A stretch of DNA of 64,000 nt from Nocardiopsis endophytica (GCF_027706725.1 NZ_JAQFWQ010000026.1:1-64000); one strand, 5' to 3'; shown: positions 16,443 to 25,948, numbered from the stretch's first letter. The notes: generated by a model from the letters alone, not told the origin. Numbers and translations: made by a program.

Positions 16443-17909
16443 ATGGCGGTGGTCGCCGGCGTGCGGAACGGGGCCGGTGAGCGCCGGGACGTGCGCGCCC
16501 CGGCCGCGTGGGTGCGCGGCTACACGCGCGGACTGGTGGCGCTGGACGCCGCGGCGGCCGGGATGTCCGGAGCCGTCACCCACCAGCTGCACTTCCAGGG
16601 GCAGGTGCAGGAGCCGTCGGCGGCGGCGCACGCCGGGCTGTCGCTGGCGCTCCCGCTGCTGTGGGTCGCGGTGGTCGGCATGGGCGGCGGGTACGCCCGC
16701 CGCTTCCTGGGGGTGGGGACCGAGGAGTTCCGCCGGGTGCTGGGCGCCGGGGTGGTGCTGACCGCGGCCGCCGCCATCGCCGGGTTCGCCGCCGTGCCCG
16801 CGCTGGCCCGCGGGTTCGTGCTGGTGGCGCTGCCCGCCACGGTGCTGGCGAGCCTGGTGCTGCGGTACGGCTGGCGCAAGCGCCTGCACCGGCTGCGCCG
16901 CTCGGGCCGGTGCATGGGCGGGGCGGTCGCGGTGGGCCACCGCGACGCCGTCGCCGCCCTGATCCGCCAGCTGCGCGGCGAGCCCTACCACGGCATGCGC
17001 GTTGTGGGGGCGTGCCTGCCCGACGGGCGCGAGGGCGCGCGGGCGGACTCGGTCGACGGTGTCCCCGTGCTCGGCGACTTCTCCGACGCGGCCGAGGCCG
17101 CCGCCGCGGTGGGCGCCGAGACGGTGGCGGTTCTGGCCTGTCCGGAGATGGACGGGGTGGAGCTGCGGCGGCTGGCCTGGCGGCTGGAGAAGTGCGGCAC
17201 CGACCTGACCGTGGCCCCGGCGCTGATGGAGGTGGCCGGGCCGCGCACCACCATCCGGGCGGTGGCGGGCCTGCCGCTGCTGCACGTGGAGCACCCGGAG
17301 CTGGAGGGGGCGCGACGGGTGGTCAAGGGCCTGTTCGACCGGGTGGCGGCGGGGGCGGCGCTGCTGCTGCTGGCGCCGGTGTTCGCGGTGCTGGCCGTGG
17401 CGGTCAAGGCGGCCGACGGCGGGCCGGTGCTGTTCCGGCAGACCCGGGTCGGCAAGGACGGGGCCCACTTCCCTCTGGTGAAGTTCCGTACCATGGTTCC
17501 GGCGGCCGAGGAGATGAAGAGCGGTCTGCTCGGCGCCAACGAGCACGACGGAGTGCTGTTCAAGATGCGCGCGGACCCTCGCGTGACGTCGGTCGGGGCC
17601 TGGCTGCGCCGGTACTCGCTGGACGAGCTTCCCCAGCTCGTCAACGTGGTGCGCGGCGAGATGTCGCTGGTGGGCCCGCGGCCGCCGCTGCCCGAGGAGG
17701 TCGCGCGCTACGGGCGCGACGTACGCAGGCGGTTGGTGGTGAAACCGGGGATGACCGGTCTGTGGCAGGTGAGCGGGCGGTCCGACCTCTCCTGGGAGGA
17801 ATCGGTCCGCTTGGACCTGCGTTACGTGGAAAACTGGTCGCTGACCCTGGACGTGCAGATTCTCTGGAAGACGTGGTCAGCGGTGATCCGCGGGGCGGGA
17901 GCGTACTGA
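16443..17909 (+). CDS. Polyprenyl-phosphate sugar-1-phosphate transferase (EPS priming enzyme)
   Basis: This 488-aa membrane protein would start polysaccharide assembly by loading a sugar-1-phosphate on undecaprenyl phosphate (WbaP/WcaJ family). The N-terminal part has about four hydrophobic segments and a CoA-binding-like CoA/NAD fold region (HGMRVVGACLPDG). One further helix (~295-320) precedes the C-terminal Bac_transf domain. That domain shows FRQTRVGKDG, VKFRTM, RRYSLDELPQLVNV, MSLVGPRPP and KPGMTGLWQVSGRS. ATG 16443 is chosen over an upstream TTG because GGGGAGGGG precedes it. The stop is only 5 bp before cysQ, which ties sugar priming to sulfonucleotide metabolism. The sugar is not predictable. 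Confidence 0.93.
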   Translation: MAVVAGVRNGAGERRDVRAPAAWVRGYTRGLVALDAAAAGMSGAVTHQLHFQGQVQEPSAAAHAGLSLALPLLWVAVVGMGGGYARRFLGVGTEEFRRVLGAGVVLTAAAAIAGFAAVPALARGFVLVALPATVLASLVLRYGWRKRLHRLRRSGRCMGGAVAVGHRDAVAALIRQLRGEPYHGMRVVGACLPDGREGARADSVDGVPVLGDFSDAAEAAAAVGAETVAVLACPEMDGVELRRLAWRLEKCGTDLTVAPALMEVAGPRTTIRAVAGLPLLHVEHPELEGARRVVKGLFDRVAAGAALLLLAPVFAVLAVAVKAADGGPVLFRQTRVGKDGAHFPLVKFRTMVPAAEEMKSGLLGANEHDGVLFKMRADPRVTSVGAWLRRYSLDELPQLVNVVRGEMSLVGPRPPLPEEVARYGRDVRRRLVVKPGMTGLWQVSGRSDLSWEESVRLDLRYVENWSLTLDVQILWKTWSAVIRGAGAY

Positions 17910-17914
17910 GGCCG

Positions 17915-18706
17915 GTGAGCAGCATCCGAAACGATCATGAAGTCGCACGTGACCTTGCGGGCGAGGCGGGGCAGCAGCTGTTGCGGCTGCGGGCCCGGCA
18001 CGGGTTCGAGGAGCCCGACGTCCTGCGCACCCTCGGCGACCGCACGTCGCACGAGTTCCTCTTCTCCGCCCTGGGGCGGCTGCGCCCCAGCGACGCGGTG
18101 CTGTCCGAGGAGGGGGTGGACGACCCGGCCCGGCTGAGCGCCCGCCGGGTGTGGATCATCGACCCCCTGGACGGGACCCGGGAGTTCGCCGAGGCCGGGC
18201 GGACCGACTGGGCCGTGCACGTGGCCCTGTGGGAGAACGGGCGTCTGGCCGCGGGGGCGGTGGCGCTGCCCGCCCAGGGGTCCACGCTCTCCACCGCCGA
18301 GCCGCCGTGGCTGCCCGAGGAGCGGCCCAGCGGGCAGCGGCTGCGGATCACCGCCAGCCGCACCCGGCCGCCGGAGTTCGTCCAGAAGATGGCCACCGCG
18401 CTGGGCGCCGAGATCGTGCCGATGGGCTCGGCCGGGGCCAAGATCTGCGCGGTGCTGCTGGGCATGGCCGACCTGTACGTGCACGCCGGCGGGCAGTTCG
18501 AGTGGGACAGCGCCGCGCCGGTCGCGGTCGCGCGCGCCGCGGGGCTGCACGCCTCCCGGATCGACGGTGCGGACCTGGAGTACAACGCGCTGGACCCGTC
18601 CTTGCCCGATATCCTTGTATGTCGACCAGAATTGTCGGGTATGTTGTTGGGGAGCATCCGCGACGTGGCGGATCTGGACGGGGCGGGCCCCCAGGCCGCC
18701 GGGTAG
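17915..18706 (+). CDS. cysQ: 3'(2'),5'-bisphosphate nucleotidase (PAP phosphatase)
   Basis: CysQ hydrolyses 3'-phosphoadenosine-5'-phosphate, the inhibitory by-product of sulfotransferases, to AMP. At 263 aa it has family length. The inositol-monophosphatase-fold metal motifs are visible: SEEGVDD for the first acidic pair, WIIDPLDGTREF and the C-terminal QFEWDSAAPVAVARAAG. GTG 17915 lies 5 bp after the priming transferase stop; cysD follows after 51 bp. The placement between an EPS enzyme and ATP sulfurylase argues for a role in sulfation turnover here. Confidence 0.93.
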   Translation: MSSIRNDHEVARDLAGEAGQQLLRLRARHGFEEPDVLRTLGDRTSHEFLFSALGRLRPSDAVLSEEGVDDPARLSARRVWIIDPLDGTREFAEAGRTDWAVHVALWENGRLAAGAVALPAQGSTLSTAEPPWLPEERPSGQRLRITASRTRPPEFVQKMATALGAEIVPMGSAGAKICAVLLGMADLYVHAGGQFEWDSAAPVAVARAAGLHASRIDGADLEYNALDPSLPDILVCRPELSGMLLGSIRDVADLDGAGPQAAG

Positions 18707-18757
18707 GCGGCCGGGCCGCGGCCCGCCGTCGGACTTCACGGGAGCGAGGCGCAATAC

Positions 18758-19684
18758 ATGGGCACGGCAGCGGAGCTCGGACGGTACCGGCTCTCCCAAC
18801 TGGACCACCTCGAGGCCGAGGCCGTCTTCATCATGCGCGAGGTGGCCGCCGAGTTCGAGCGGCCGGTGCTGCTCTTCTCCGGGGGCAAGGACTCCCTCGT
18901 GCTGCTCCGCCTGGCCGAGAAGGCCTTCTTCCCCGGCCGGGTGCCCTTCCCCGTGATGCACGTGGACACCGGGCACAACTTCCCCGAGGTGATGGAGTTC
19001 CGCGACCGCCGCCTGGCCGAGGCCGGGATGGAGCTGGTGGTCGCCTCCGTCCAGGACCAGATCGACCAGGGCAAGGTGGTCGAGCCCACCGGCCGCTGGG
19101 CCAGCCGCAACCGGCTGCAGACCGCCGCCCTGCTGGAGGCCATCGAGGAGCACGGCTTCGACGCCGCCTTCGGCGGGGCCCGCCGGGACGAGGAGAAGGC
19201 CCGCGCCAAGGAGCGCGTCTTCTCCTTCCGCGACGAGTTCGGCCAGTGGGACCCCAAGGCCCAGCGGCCCGAGCTGTGGAACCTGTTCAACACCCGGATC
19301 GACCGCGGCGAGCACATCCGGGTGTTCCCCATCTCCAACTGGACCGAGCTGGACGTGTGGGACTACATCCGGCGCGAGGGGCTGGAGCTGCCCTCCATCT
19401 ACCACGCGCACCAGCGCCCGGTGTTCGAGCGCGACGGCATCCTGCTCGCCGACGGCCCCTACATCAACCGCGACGAGGACGAAGAGGTCTTCGAGGCGAC
19501 CGTCCGCTACCGCACGGTCGGCGACATGACCTGCACCGGCGCGGTCCGCTCCACCGCGACCGAGATCGACGAGATCATCGCCGAGATCGCCGCGACGCGC
19601 ATCACCGAGCGCGGCCAGACCCGCGCCGACGACCGCGCCAGCGAGGCGGCCATGGAGGACCGCAAGCGCGAAGGCTACTTCTGA
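18758..19684 (+). CDS. cysD: ATP sulfurylase small subunit
   Basis: CysD (308 aa) adenylylates sulfate to APS together with the GTPase CysN. The PP-loop motif SGGKDS is at residues 41-46, followed by VMHVDTGHNFPEVMEFRD and FGGARRDEEKARAKERVFSFRD, all typical. Length is normal. It is 40 bp upstream of cysN. No PAPS reductase (cysH) or sulfite reductase lies nearby, so the APS made here is more likely sent to APS kinase and sulfotransferases than to cysteine synthesis. Confidence 0.97.
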   Translation: MGTAAELGRYRLSQLDHLEAEAVFIMREVAAEFERPVLLFSGGKDSLVLLRLAEKAFFPGRVPFPVMHVDTGHNFPEVMEFRDRRLAEAGMELVVASVQDQIDQGKVVEPTGRWASRNRLQTAALLEAIEEHGFDAAFGGARRDEEKARAKERVFSFRDEFGQWDPKAQRPELWNLFNTRIDRGEHIRVFPISNWTELDVWDYIRREGLELPSIYHAHQRPVFERDGILLADGPYINRDEDEEVFEATVRYRTVGDMTCTGAVRSTATEIDEIIAEIAATRITERGQTRADDRASEAAMEDRKREGYF

Positions 19685-19724
19685 CCGGCCCCACCCGCAC
19701 CGATCCCCGAGGAACGCGCGCACC

Positions 19725-20993
19725 ATGACCAACGACATCCTGCGGTTCGCCACGGCCGGATCCGTCGACGACGGCAAGAGCACCCTCATCGGCCGCCTTC
19801 TCTTCGACTCCAAGTCCATCTTCGAGGACCAGCTCGACTCGGTGGAGCGCACCAGCCGCAGCCGCGGCGAGGAGCAGACCAACCTCGCGCTGCTCACCGA
19901 CGGCCTGCGGGCCGAGCGCGAGCAGGGCATCACCATCGACGTCGCCTACCGGTACTTCGCCACCCCGCGGCGGACCTTCATCATCGCCGACACCCCCGGG
20001 CACATCCAGTACACCCGGAACATGGTGACCGGCGCCTCCACGGCCGACCTCGCGGTCATCCTGGTCGACGCCCGCAAGGGGCTGCAGGAGCAGAGCCGCC
20101 GGCACGCCTTCCTGGCCACCCTGCTCCAGGTGCCGCACCTGGTGGTGGCGGTCAACAAGATGGACCTGGTGGACTACTCCCAGGAGCGGTTCGAACAGAT
20201 CCGGGCCGAGTTCACCGACTTCGCCGCCAAGCTGGACGTGACCGACCTGGCGTTCATCCCCATCTCCGCGCTGCACGGCGACAACGTGGTGGAGCGGTCC
20301 ATGGAGATGCCCTGGTACGAGGGCACGTCGCTGCTGCACCACCTGGAGAACGTGCACATCGCCTCGGACCGCAACCTCATCGACGCGCGGTTCCCGGTGC
20401 AGTACGTGGTGCGCCCGCACAAGGCCGACGACCCCGAGCTGCACGACTACCGCGGCTACGCCGGGCAGATGGCCGGGGGCGTGCTGCGCAGGGGCGACGA
20501 GGTCGTGCACCTGCCCTCCGGCATCACCTCGCGGGTGTCGCGGATCGTCACGGCCGACGGCGACCTGGACGAGGCGTTCAGCCCGCAGTCGGTGACGGTG
20601 CTGCTGGAGGACGACATCGACATCTCCCGGGGCGACATGATCTGCCGCCCCAACAACCGCCCGCGCGAGGCGCGCGACCTGCAGGCGATGGTCTGCTGGA
20701 TGGCGGAGGCGCGCACCCTCACCCCGCGGTCCAAGCTGCTGCTCAAGCACACGACGCGGACCACCAAGGTGATGGTCAAGGACCTGCTGTACCGGCTGGA
20801 CGTGAACACCCTCAGCCGCGATGAACACCCCGCCGAGCTGGGGCTCAACGAGATCGGGCGGGTGGCGCTGAAGGCGGCGCAGCCGCTGTTCGTCGACGAG
20901 TACAAGCGCAACCGCACCACCGGCGGGTTCATCCTGGTCGACGAGGGCACCAACGCCACCGTCGCGGCGGGGATGGTGCTCGACACCGACTGA
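19725..20993 (+). CDS. cysN: ATP sulfurylase large subunit (GTPase)
   Basis: CysN (422 aa) is the elongation-factor-like GTPase that drives APS formation by CysD. The G1 motif GSVDDGKST is at residues 12-20, G3 DTPGH at 89-93 and G4 NKMD at 144-147. The beta-barrel domains follow. Unlike the CysNC fusion of mycobacteria, it stops after the GTPase module and carries no APS kinase domain; that activity is encoded separately at 38290. It ends the operon that starts with the sugar transferase. Confidence 0.97.
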   Translation: MTNDILRFATAGSVDDGKSTLIGRLLFDSKSIFEDQLDSVERTSRSRGEEQTNLALLTDGLRAEREQGITIDVAYRYFATPRRTFIIADTPGHIQYTRNMVTGASTADLAVILVDARKGLQEQSRRHAFLATLLQVPHLVVAVNKMDLVDYSQERFEQIRAEFTDFAAKLDVTDLAFIPISALHGDNVVERSMEMPWYEGTSLLHHLENVHIASDRNLIDARFPVQYVVRPHKADDPELHDYRGYAGQMAGGVLRRGDEVVHLPSGITSRVSRIVTADGDLDEAFSPQSVTVLLEDDIDISRGDMICRPNNRPREARDLQAMVCWMAEARTLTPRSKLLLKHTTRTTKVMVKDLLYRLDVNTLSRDEHPAELGLNEIGRVALKAAQPLFVDEYKRNRTTGGFILVDEGTNATVAAGMVLDTD

Positions 20994-21066
20994 CCGCGGC
21001 GCGCCCGCTCAAGGGCGTGACCGGCCTAAACCACGGAAAGCAAGCAATCTGTCACAGGGCGTACTA

Positions 21067-22005
21067 GTGTTGCGTCCTGTGAGCGGATTTCGTCTGGTGT
21101 TCGTCGGGGGGATCGGCCGGTCCGGATCCACGCTCATCGAGCGGCTCCTGGGGGAGCTGCCGGGGGTGTGCTCCATGGGCGAGGTCGTGCACATGTGGCG
21201 CCGCAGCCTCGTCGACGACGAGGTGTGCGGCTGCGGCGCGCCGTTCGCCCGCTGCCCCTTCTGGGCGGAGGTGGGCCGGGAGGCCTTCGGCGGGTGGGGG
21301 CGGGTCGACCCCGCCCGGGTCCTGGAGCTCAAGGCGGCCGTGGACCGGACCCGGTTCGTCCCGGGGCTGCTCGCCGACGACCCCCCGCCGGACCTGGCCG
21401 CGCGCGCGGCCCGCTACACCGACTTCTACGACCGGCTCTACGCCGCGGTGGCCCGGGTGAGCGGGTGCCGCACCGTCGTCGACTCCAGTAAGCACGCATC
21501 GCTGGCCGCGTGCCTGCGGCTGCGCTACGGGGCGCGGATGCGGCTGCTGCACATCGTGCGCGACCCCCGGGCGGTCGCGCACGCCTGGGGGAAGCGGGTG
21601 CCCCGGCCCGACGCCCGGCCGAGCAGCCCCGAGCAGTTCATGGCGCGCTACTCGCCCACCCGGGCGGCCGTGCAGTGGGTGGCGCAGAACGGGGTGCTGG
21701 CGGCGCTGGAGCGGGGCGGGCTGCCCACCCTGCGGGTGCGGTACGAGGACTTCGCCGCCGATCCGCTGGGGGAGTTGCGCGGCATCGCCGAGTTCGCCGG
21801 GTGCGCGGCCGACGGGCTCCCGCTGGGGGCGGACGGGTCGGCGGAGCTGTCCCCGGCGCACACGGTCTCGGGGAACCCGATGCGGCTGCGGACGGGGCCG
21901 GTGCGGGTGCGCGCGGACGTGACGTGGCGCTCCCAGCTGGCGGCCCCGGCGCGGGTCGCGGTGTCCGCGCTGACGCTCCCGGTTCGGTGGAGATTCGGGT
22001 ACTGA
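21067..22005 (+). CDS. PAPS-dependent sulfotransferase (first of two)
   Basis: This is a ~312-aa Sulfotransfer_3-type enzyme. The 5'-phosphosulfate loop is GGIGRSGSTLIERLL (residues ~14-28). The 3'-phosphate-binding segment reads VVDSSKHAS...LHIVRDPRAVAHAWGK. Starting GTG may be 21067 or 21079. A cysteine-rich segment CGCGAPFARCPFW near residues 58-70 is typical of bacterial relatives. It lies directly downstream of cysN, on the same strand with a 73-bp gap, so PAPS supply and use are adjacent. The acceptor is likely a sugar of the lipid-linked polysaccharide precursor, but this is inferred only from context. Confidence 0.88.
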   Translation: MLRPVSGFRLVFVGGIGRSGSTLIERLLGELPGVCSMGEVVHMWRRSLVDDEVCGCGAPFARCPFWAEVGREAFGGWGRVDPARVLELKAAVDRTRFVPGLLADDPPPDLAARAARYTDFYDRLYAAVARVSGCRTVVDSSKHASLAACLRLRYGARMRLLHIVRDPRAVAHAWGKRVPRPDARPSSPEQFMARYSPTRAAVQWVAQNGVLAALERGGLPTLRVRYEDFAADPLGELRGIAEFAGCAADGLPLGADGSAELSPAHTVSGNPMRLRTGPVRVRADVTWRSQLAAPARVAVSALTLPVRWRFGY

Positions 22006-22113
22006 AGCCGACACGCCCGATTCGCTCACCTTTCGTGGTGAATTGATTGCGTACTGTGAATATCCCATGGTGTCCCAAGGGGGGTTCCAGGACGACCCGG
22101 GAGGGGGCCGATC

Positions 22114-23697
22114 GTGGAGCGGGAACACGGGCGCGGGGGAGCGCACGGGGGAGGACCCGCGAGGAGCGGGGCGGTCCGGGTCGGTGCGGCGCTGGCGGCC
22201 CTTCTCGTGGCGACGGCGGCGTGCGAGGAGAAGGAAGGGCTCGAGGGGCTCGAAGGGCTGGGAGCCCTGGAGTCGGGGGAGCCGGTGGCCCAGGCCTCGG
22301 AGGGGCCGGGGGGCCTGGTGATCCCGCGGCAGCCGACGCCGAGCCCTTCGCCGAGCGCGTCACCGGACGGGTCGGGCGGGTTGGTGATCCCGCAGCAGCC
22401 GACACCGTCCCCGTCGCCCAGCCCGTCGCCTTCGCCTTCGCCGAGCGCGTCTCCGGAGGGACCGGGCGGTCTGGTGATCCCCCAGCAGCCCACACCGAGC
22501 CCGTCTCCTTCGCCAAGCCCGTCCGCGAGTCCTTCGCCGAGCCCGTCACCCAGCCCATCGCCCTCTCCGGTCCCGTCGCCGACACCGCAGACCCCGCCCG
22601 TGGCGCCCTCGCCGAGCCCGTCGCCCAGCGCGTCGCCGGAGCCCACACCGTCGCCGGGCACCACCCCGGAGCCGCCCGGCGACGACCCCCGCTGCGACGT
22701 CAGCGAGATCCTGGAGCCCACCTGCGGCCTGTGGTGGGGCGCGAGCCCGTGGCAGGGCGACCCGGAGCCGCTCGAGCGGGCGGTCGACCGCAAGCTCGAC
22801 ATCGTCTACACGTGGAACGGCATCGACCAGTCGGAGATCCCCACCGACGCCGAGCTGGAGTACGCCGAAGAGGGGCGGCTGATCCACGCCAACATCGAGG
22901 CGAAGCGGTTCAACATGCGGGGCCACCCGGAGCAGGACTACAAGGACATCGTGGTCGGGCGCTTCGACCGCTCGCTGACCGCCCAGGCGAAGCGCATCGC
23001 CGAGCTGGAGCACCCCGTCTTCGTGACCTTCGACCACGAGGCCGACGCGAACAAGCGGTACAACCGGCGGGGCACGCCGGAGGAGTTCGTGATGGCGTGG
23101 CGGCACATCGTCGACGTGTACAGGAAGAACGGCGCGGACAACGCCGTGTGGGTGTGGAACGTGACCGGCTGGGCCGACAACCTGTCCCGCCTGCCGCGGC
23201 TGTGGCCGGGCAACGAGTACGTGGACTGGATCAGCTGGGAGGCCTACAACATGACCGGGTGCGAGCTGATGCCGCACTGGGACGACGTGGTGTCGTTCGA
23301 GGAGGCGCTGCGCCCGGCCTATGAGTGGGTGCAGGAGGAGGGGCCCAAGCACGGCATCGATCCGGAGAAGCCGGTGATGATCGGGGAGATGGGGACGGTG
23401 CCGATCCCGGGCGACCCGATGGCGACGGCCAAGTGGTACGCCGACATCCCCGAGGTGCTCAAGCGCTATGAGCGGGTGAAGGCCGTGAAGATGTGGGACG
23501 GGATGACCGCGCCCACCTGCGACTTCCGGGTCGGGCAGGACGCGTACGCGCAGTGGGGCTACGGCCTGGCGGGGCGGCACCCCTACGTGGCGGTTCCCGA
23601 CCGGGTCCAGGAGATCGTGGACCGGGCGCTGAAGACCAAGGAGCACCTGCGCAAGGCCCAGGAGGAGATCCAGGGCCGACCGCGTCGGGGGGAGTGA
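22114..23697 (+). CDS. Surface lipoprotein with Pro-Ser stalk and GH26-like glycanase domain
   Basis: The 527-aa product begins with a signal and a lipobox ending ATAAC (Cys ~36). A Pro/Ser stalk (~70-195) contains three copies of GGLVIP(R/Q)QPTPSPSPS separated by longer PSPSP runs. The C-terminal ~320 residues resemble glycoside hydrolase family 26 / beta-mannanase-like domains. [12 protein letters not shown] would hold the acid/base Glu and [10 protein letters not shown] the nucleophile; NVTGWADN and WISWEAYN are other typical segments. It could trim or cut the polysaccharide made by its neighbours. GTG 22114 follows GGGAGGGGG. Substrate specificity is unknown. Confidence 0.85.
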   Translation: MEREHGRGGAHGGGPARSGAVRVGAALAALLVATAACEEKEGLEGLEGLGALESGEPVAQASEGPGGLVIPRQPTPSPSPSASPDGSGGLVIPQQPTPSPSPSPSPSPSPSASPEGPGGLVIPQQPTPSPSPSPSPSASPSPSPSPSPSPSPVPSPTPQTPPVAPSPSPSPSASPEPTPSPGTTPEPPGDDPRCDVSEILEPTCGLWWGASPWQGDPEPLERAVDRKLDIVYTWNGIDQSEIPTDAELEYAEEGRLIHANIEAKRFNMRGHPEQDYKDIVVGRFDRSLTAQAKRIAELEHPVFVTFDHEADANKRYNRRGTPEEFVMAWRHIVDVYRKNGADNAVWVWNVTGWADNLSRLPRLWPGNEYVDWISWEAYNMTGCELMPHWDDVVSFEEALRPAYEWVQEEGPKHGIDPEKPVMIGEMGTVPIPGDPMATAKWYADIPEVLKRYERVKAVKMWDGMTAPTCDFRVGQDAYAQWGYGLAGRHPYVAVPDRVQEIVDRALKTKEHLRKAQEEIQGRPRRGE

Positions 23698-23783
23698 CCC
23701 GGCGGCCGCCTCGTGGTCCCGGCGCTGTCGTCAATGGCGGGCCTGAGACGGCGCCCGGCGACGAGCGGTCCCGGCAGGTCGGT

Positions 23784-23845
23784 GTCGGTCTCGGGGGAAG
23801 CGACGCTGCCGGGCCACTCTCAGGGGCGCTCTTCCCGAGATCAAC
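23784..23845. repeat. 62-bp palindromic element, copy 2 (degenerate, GCGCC subfamily)
   Basis: Left end GTCGGTCTCGGGGGAAGCG, right end GGGGCGCTCTTCCCGAGATC followed by AAC. It has the fixed 62-bp length but more mismatches than other copies. It lies between two convergent genes (stops at 23697 and 23919). Confidence 0.7.
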
Positions 23846-23918
23846 GAGGCAGGGGCGGCGCTCGGCGGCGGAGTCGGCGGGGCTGGGCGCCCGGCGGCGA
23901 GCGGTCGCGGCGAGTCCT

Positions 23919-25415
23919 CTACAGGCCCTTGCCGTGGCGGTGCAGAGTACGGATCACCCACGGGGCGGGCAGGCCGCAGGCGACCGCCAGCGCCAGCGGG
24001 GTCCGCGGCTCCAGGGCGCGGGCCCGGAAGGTGCGGCCGACCCATCGCAGGGCGGCGCGGCGGCGCCCCGCGGCGGCCTCCGCGAAAGCGATCTGCCCGG
24101 CCACGCGCGCGTAGCCGCTGGGCACCAGGCGGAACTCGGGATAGCGGTCGAGCAGCCAGCGCAGGGCGGTGGCGATGGTCTGCCACCGGCCGGCGAAGTG
24201 CGAGCGGCGGTGCCAGAGCACCCGGACGCCCGGCGCCGGGATGTTCCGGATGGGCGCGCGGCGGGCCATGCGCAGCAGCAGTTCGTAGTCTTCGGCGTAG
24301 CTGCCGGGCAGCTCCTCGCTGACCGGGCCGCCGCCTTCGAGCAGCGCCTCGCGCCGGATGAGGAAGGTGGAGGGGTGCAGCTCGGTGAGGCGCGAGCCGA
24401 GCAGGTCGGAGAAGGAGACGGCGGTGCGGTCGAGCATCCGCTCGGCCTCGGTCCGGTCGTAGACGACGCGGATGCCGCAGCAGACCATCTCCGTCCCCGG
24501 GTCGGCCAGCAGCACCTCCACCTGGGAGCGGAGCTTGCCGGGGAACCAGGTGTCGTCGTCGTCGCAGAAGGCCACGTACTCGCCGCGCGCGGCCATGATG
24601 CCGGTGTTGCGGGCGCCGGCCAGGCCGGGGCTGTGGTCGTTGGCCACGACCGCCACCGGGCGCCGCGGGTCGTCGGAGGCCAGGGTGGTGTCGGGGTCGT
24701 CGTTGTCGAAGACGACGACGGTGCGCAGCACGCCGGGGTAGTCCTGTTCGGCGATCGAGCGCAGGGTGCGGCGCAGCAGGTCGGGCCGGTCACGGGTGGG
24801 CACCACGGCGCACACCTCCGGCCAGGTGCCCGGGGTCTTCTCCAGCGCGGGCAGCGGGTGGTCGGGGCGCGGCGGAGGGGCCAGCAGGTCGATGAGCTCT
24901 CCGGCGCGGCGGGCGGCCGCCTCGGAGCCGCCGGCCCCGGGGGCGCCGATGCGGAACTCGCCGGGGTGGGCGACGGCCTTGTCCAGGGCGGCGGAGAGCT
25001 GTTGGGCGGTGGTGCAGGCGCGCACCAGTCCGGAGGCGTCCAGCCGGGTGACGAAGCGGAGCTGGTGGTCGTCCACGTGCTCACCCAGCTCGGGGTCGCG
25101 GGCGGCGGCCAGCGGCAGGTGGCCGGCGCGGCGGGCGGCGGTGATCGACCCGGGGCCGCCGTGCGTGACCACGGCGGCGGCCGAGCGCATCAGCTCCTCC
25201 AGGCGGTCGGGCGGCAGGAAGGGCTCGCCCTCGGCGGCCGCGGGGGCGGGGGAGTGGCCGTGCTGCACCAGGACCCGGACCTCGGGGCGCTCGCGGGCGT
25301 AGGCGTCGGCCCACTCCACCAGGCGGCCGAACGGGTGGTGGTCGGTGCCCAGCGTGACGAGGACCAGCGAGGTGTCGGAGGGGACGGGGGCCGGGGAATC
25401 GGGCGCGTGGGTCAC
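23919..25415 (-). CDS. Alg13-like catalytic half fused to a GT2 glycosyltransferase
   Basis: The 498-aa protein has two parts. Residues ~15-165 resemble Alg13/PssE, the catalytic half of bipartite GT1-type transferases (LVLVTLGTDHHPFGRLVEW, VVTHGGPGSITAARRAGHLPLAAARDPELGEHVDDHQ). Residues ~185-420 are a GT-A family 2 transferase (CAVVPTRDRPDLLRRTLRSI, GARNTGIMAARGEYVAFCDDDDTW with the DxD-type acidic cluster). Its GTG overlaps the stop of the Alg14-like gene by 4 bases, so both halves of the bipartite enzyme are made together. The added GT2 module suggests that two successive sugars are added by one polypeptide. Sugars are unknown. Confidence 0.9.
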   Translation of the reverse strand: MTHAPDSPAPVPSDTSLVLVTLGTDHHPFGRLVEWADAYARERPEVRVLVQHGHSPAPAAAEGEPFLPPDRLEELMRSAAAVVTHGGPGSITAARRAGHLPLAAARDPELGEHVDDHQLRFVTRLDASGLVRACTTAQQLSAALDKAVAHPGEFRIGAPGAGGSEAAARRAGELIDLLAPPPRPDHPLPALEKTPGTWPEVCAVVPTRDRPDLLRRTLRSIAEQDYPGVLRTVVVFDNDDPDTTLASDDPRRPVAVVANDHSPGLAGARNTGIMAARGEYVAFCDDDDTWFPGKLRSQVEVLLADPGTEMVCCGIRVVYDRTEAERMLDRTAVSFSDLLGSRLTELHPSTFLIRREALLEGGGPVSEELPGSYAEDYELLLRMARRAPIRNIPAPGVRVLWHRRSHFAGRWQTIATALRWLLDRYPEFRLVPSGYARVAGQIAFAEAAAGRRRAALRWVGRTFRARALEPRTPLALAVACGLPAPWVIRTLHRHGKGL

Positions 25416-25948
25416 AGCAGCGGTCCTACGGTGATGGCGGTGGGCATGAACGAGCGCTGCTCCTCCCACTGGGCGAGGAAGAGCCGGGTGAAGGGCCGGC
25501 ACAGACGGGCCGTCAGGGTCGGGGTCTCGATGCGGTCGTAGACCTCGATGTAGACGGTGGGCACCCGCAGCAGCCGGGCCAGGACGAAGAACGGCAGGGC
25601 GACCCCGGCGCCGGTGGAGACCACCGCGGCGGGGCGCCGGGCGGCCAGCACGCGCACCGCGAGCGCCGTGTTGCGCAGCAGGTTGGGCACGTTCCGGGTG
25701 GTGGGGTGGTGGGCCCAGTGCACCTCCTCGCCGTTCAGCAGCGACTCGGCGTCGGGGGTGCGGAAGGTGACCCAGGTCCGCTCGCGGTTCGACCACCACG
25801 GGCGCAGGGCCATGAGCTGGGCGAGGTGGCCCCCGCTGGAGGCGACCAGCAGCACCGGGGAGCTCTGGGCCGGGGCGTCCTCCTCGGCCCGAACCCCTGC
25901 GGTCAGATTCGAAGCGCGCCCGGAGGGCGCGATGAACGCGGTTGGCAC
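25412..25948 (-). CDS. Alg14/PssD-like glycosyltransferase subunit
   Basis: The 178-aa protein resembles Alg14 or PssD, the acceptor-binding and membrane-recruiting half of bipartite glycosyltransferases. The glycine motif VLLVASSGGHLAQLMAL is at residues ~32-48. Other family segments are VVSTGAGVALPFFVLARLLRVPTVYIEVYDRIETPTLTAR and the C-terminal TVGPLL. It would pair with the Alg13-like domain encoded by the next, overlapping gene. GTG 25948 is the first gene of this two-gene unit. An AT-richer stretch just upstream (about 25955-26015) probably holds the promoter. Confidence 0.88.
   Translation of the reverse strand: MPTAFIAPSGRASNLTAGVRAEEDAPAQSSPVLLVASSGGHLAQLMALRPWWSNRERTWVTFRTPDAESLLNGEEVHWAHHPTTRNVPNLLRNTALAVRVLAARRPAAVVSTGAGVALPFFVLARLLRVPTVYIEVYDRIETPTLTARLCRPFTRLFLAQWEEQRSFMPTAITVGPLL

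Noticed and set aside
18758-20993. cysD-cysN as part of sulfate assimilation to cysteine
   Set aside because: No cysH, cysI, sulfate transporter or siroheme genes are nearby, and the operon includes a sugar transferase and cysQ; dedicated PAPS supply fits better, though a double role cannot be excluded.
22300-22680. Direct repeats as a possible CRISPR or VNTR outside genes
   Set aside because: They are in frame and encode the Pro-Ser stalk of the lipoprotein, so they are coding repeats.
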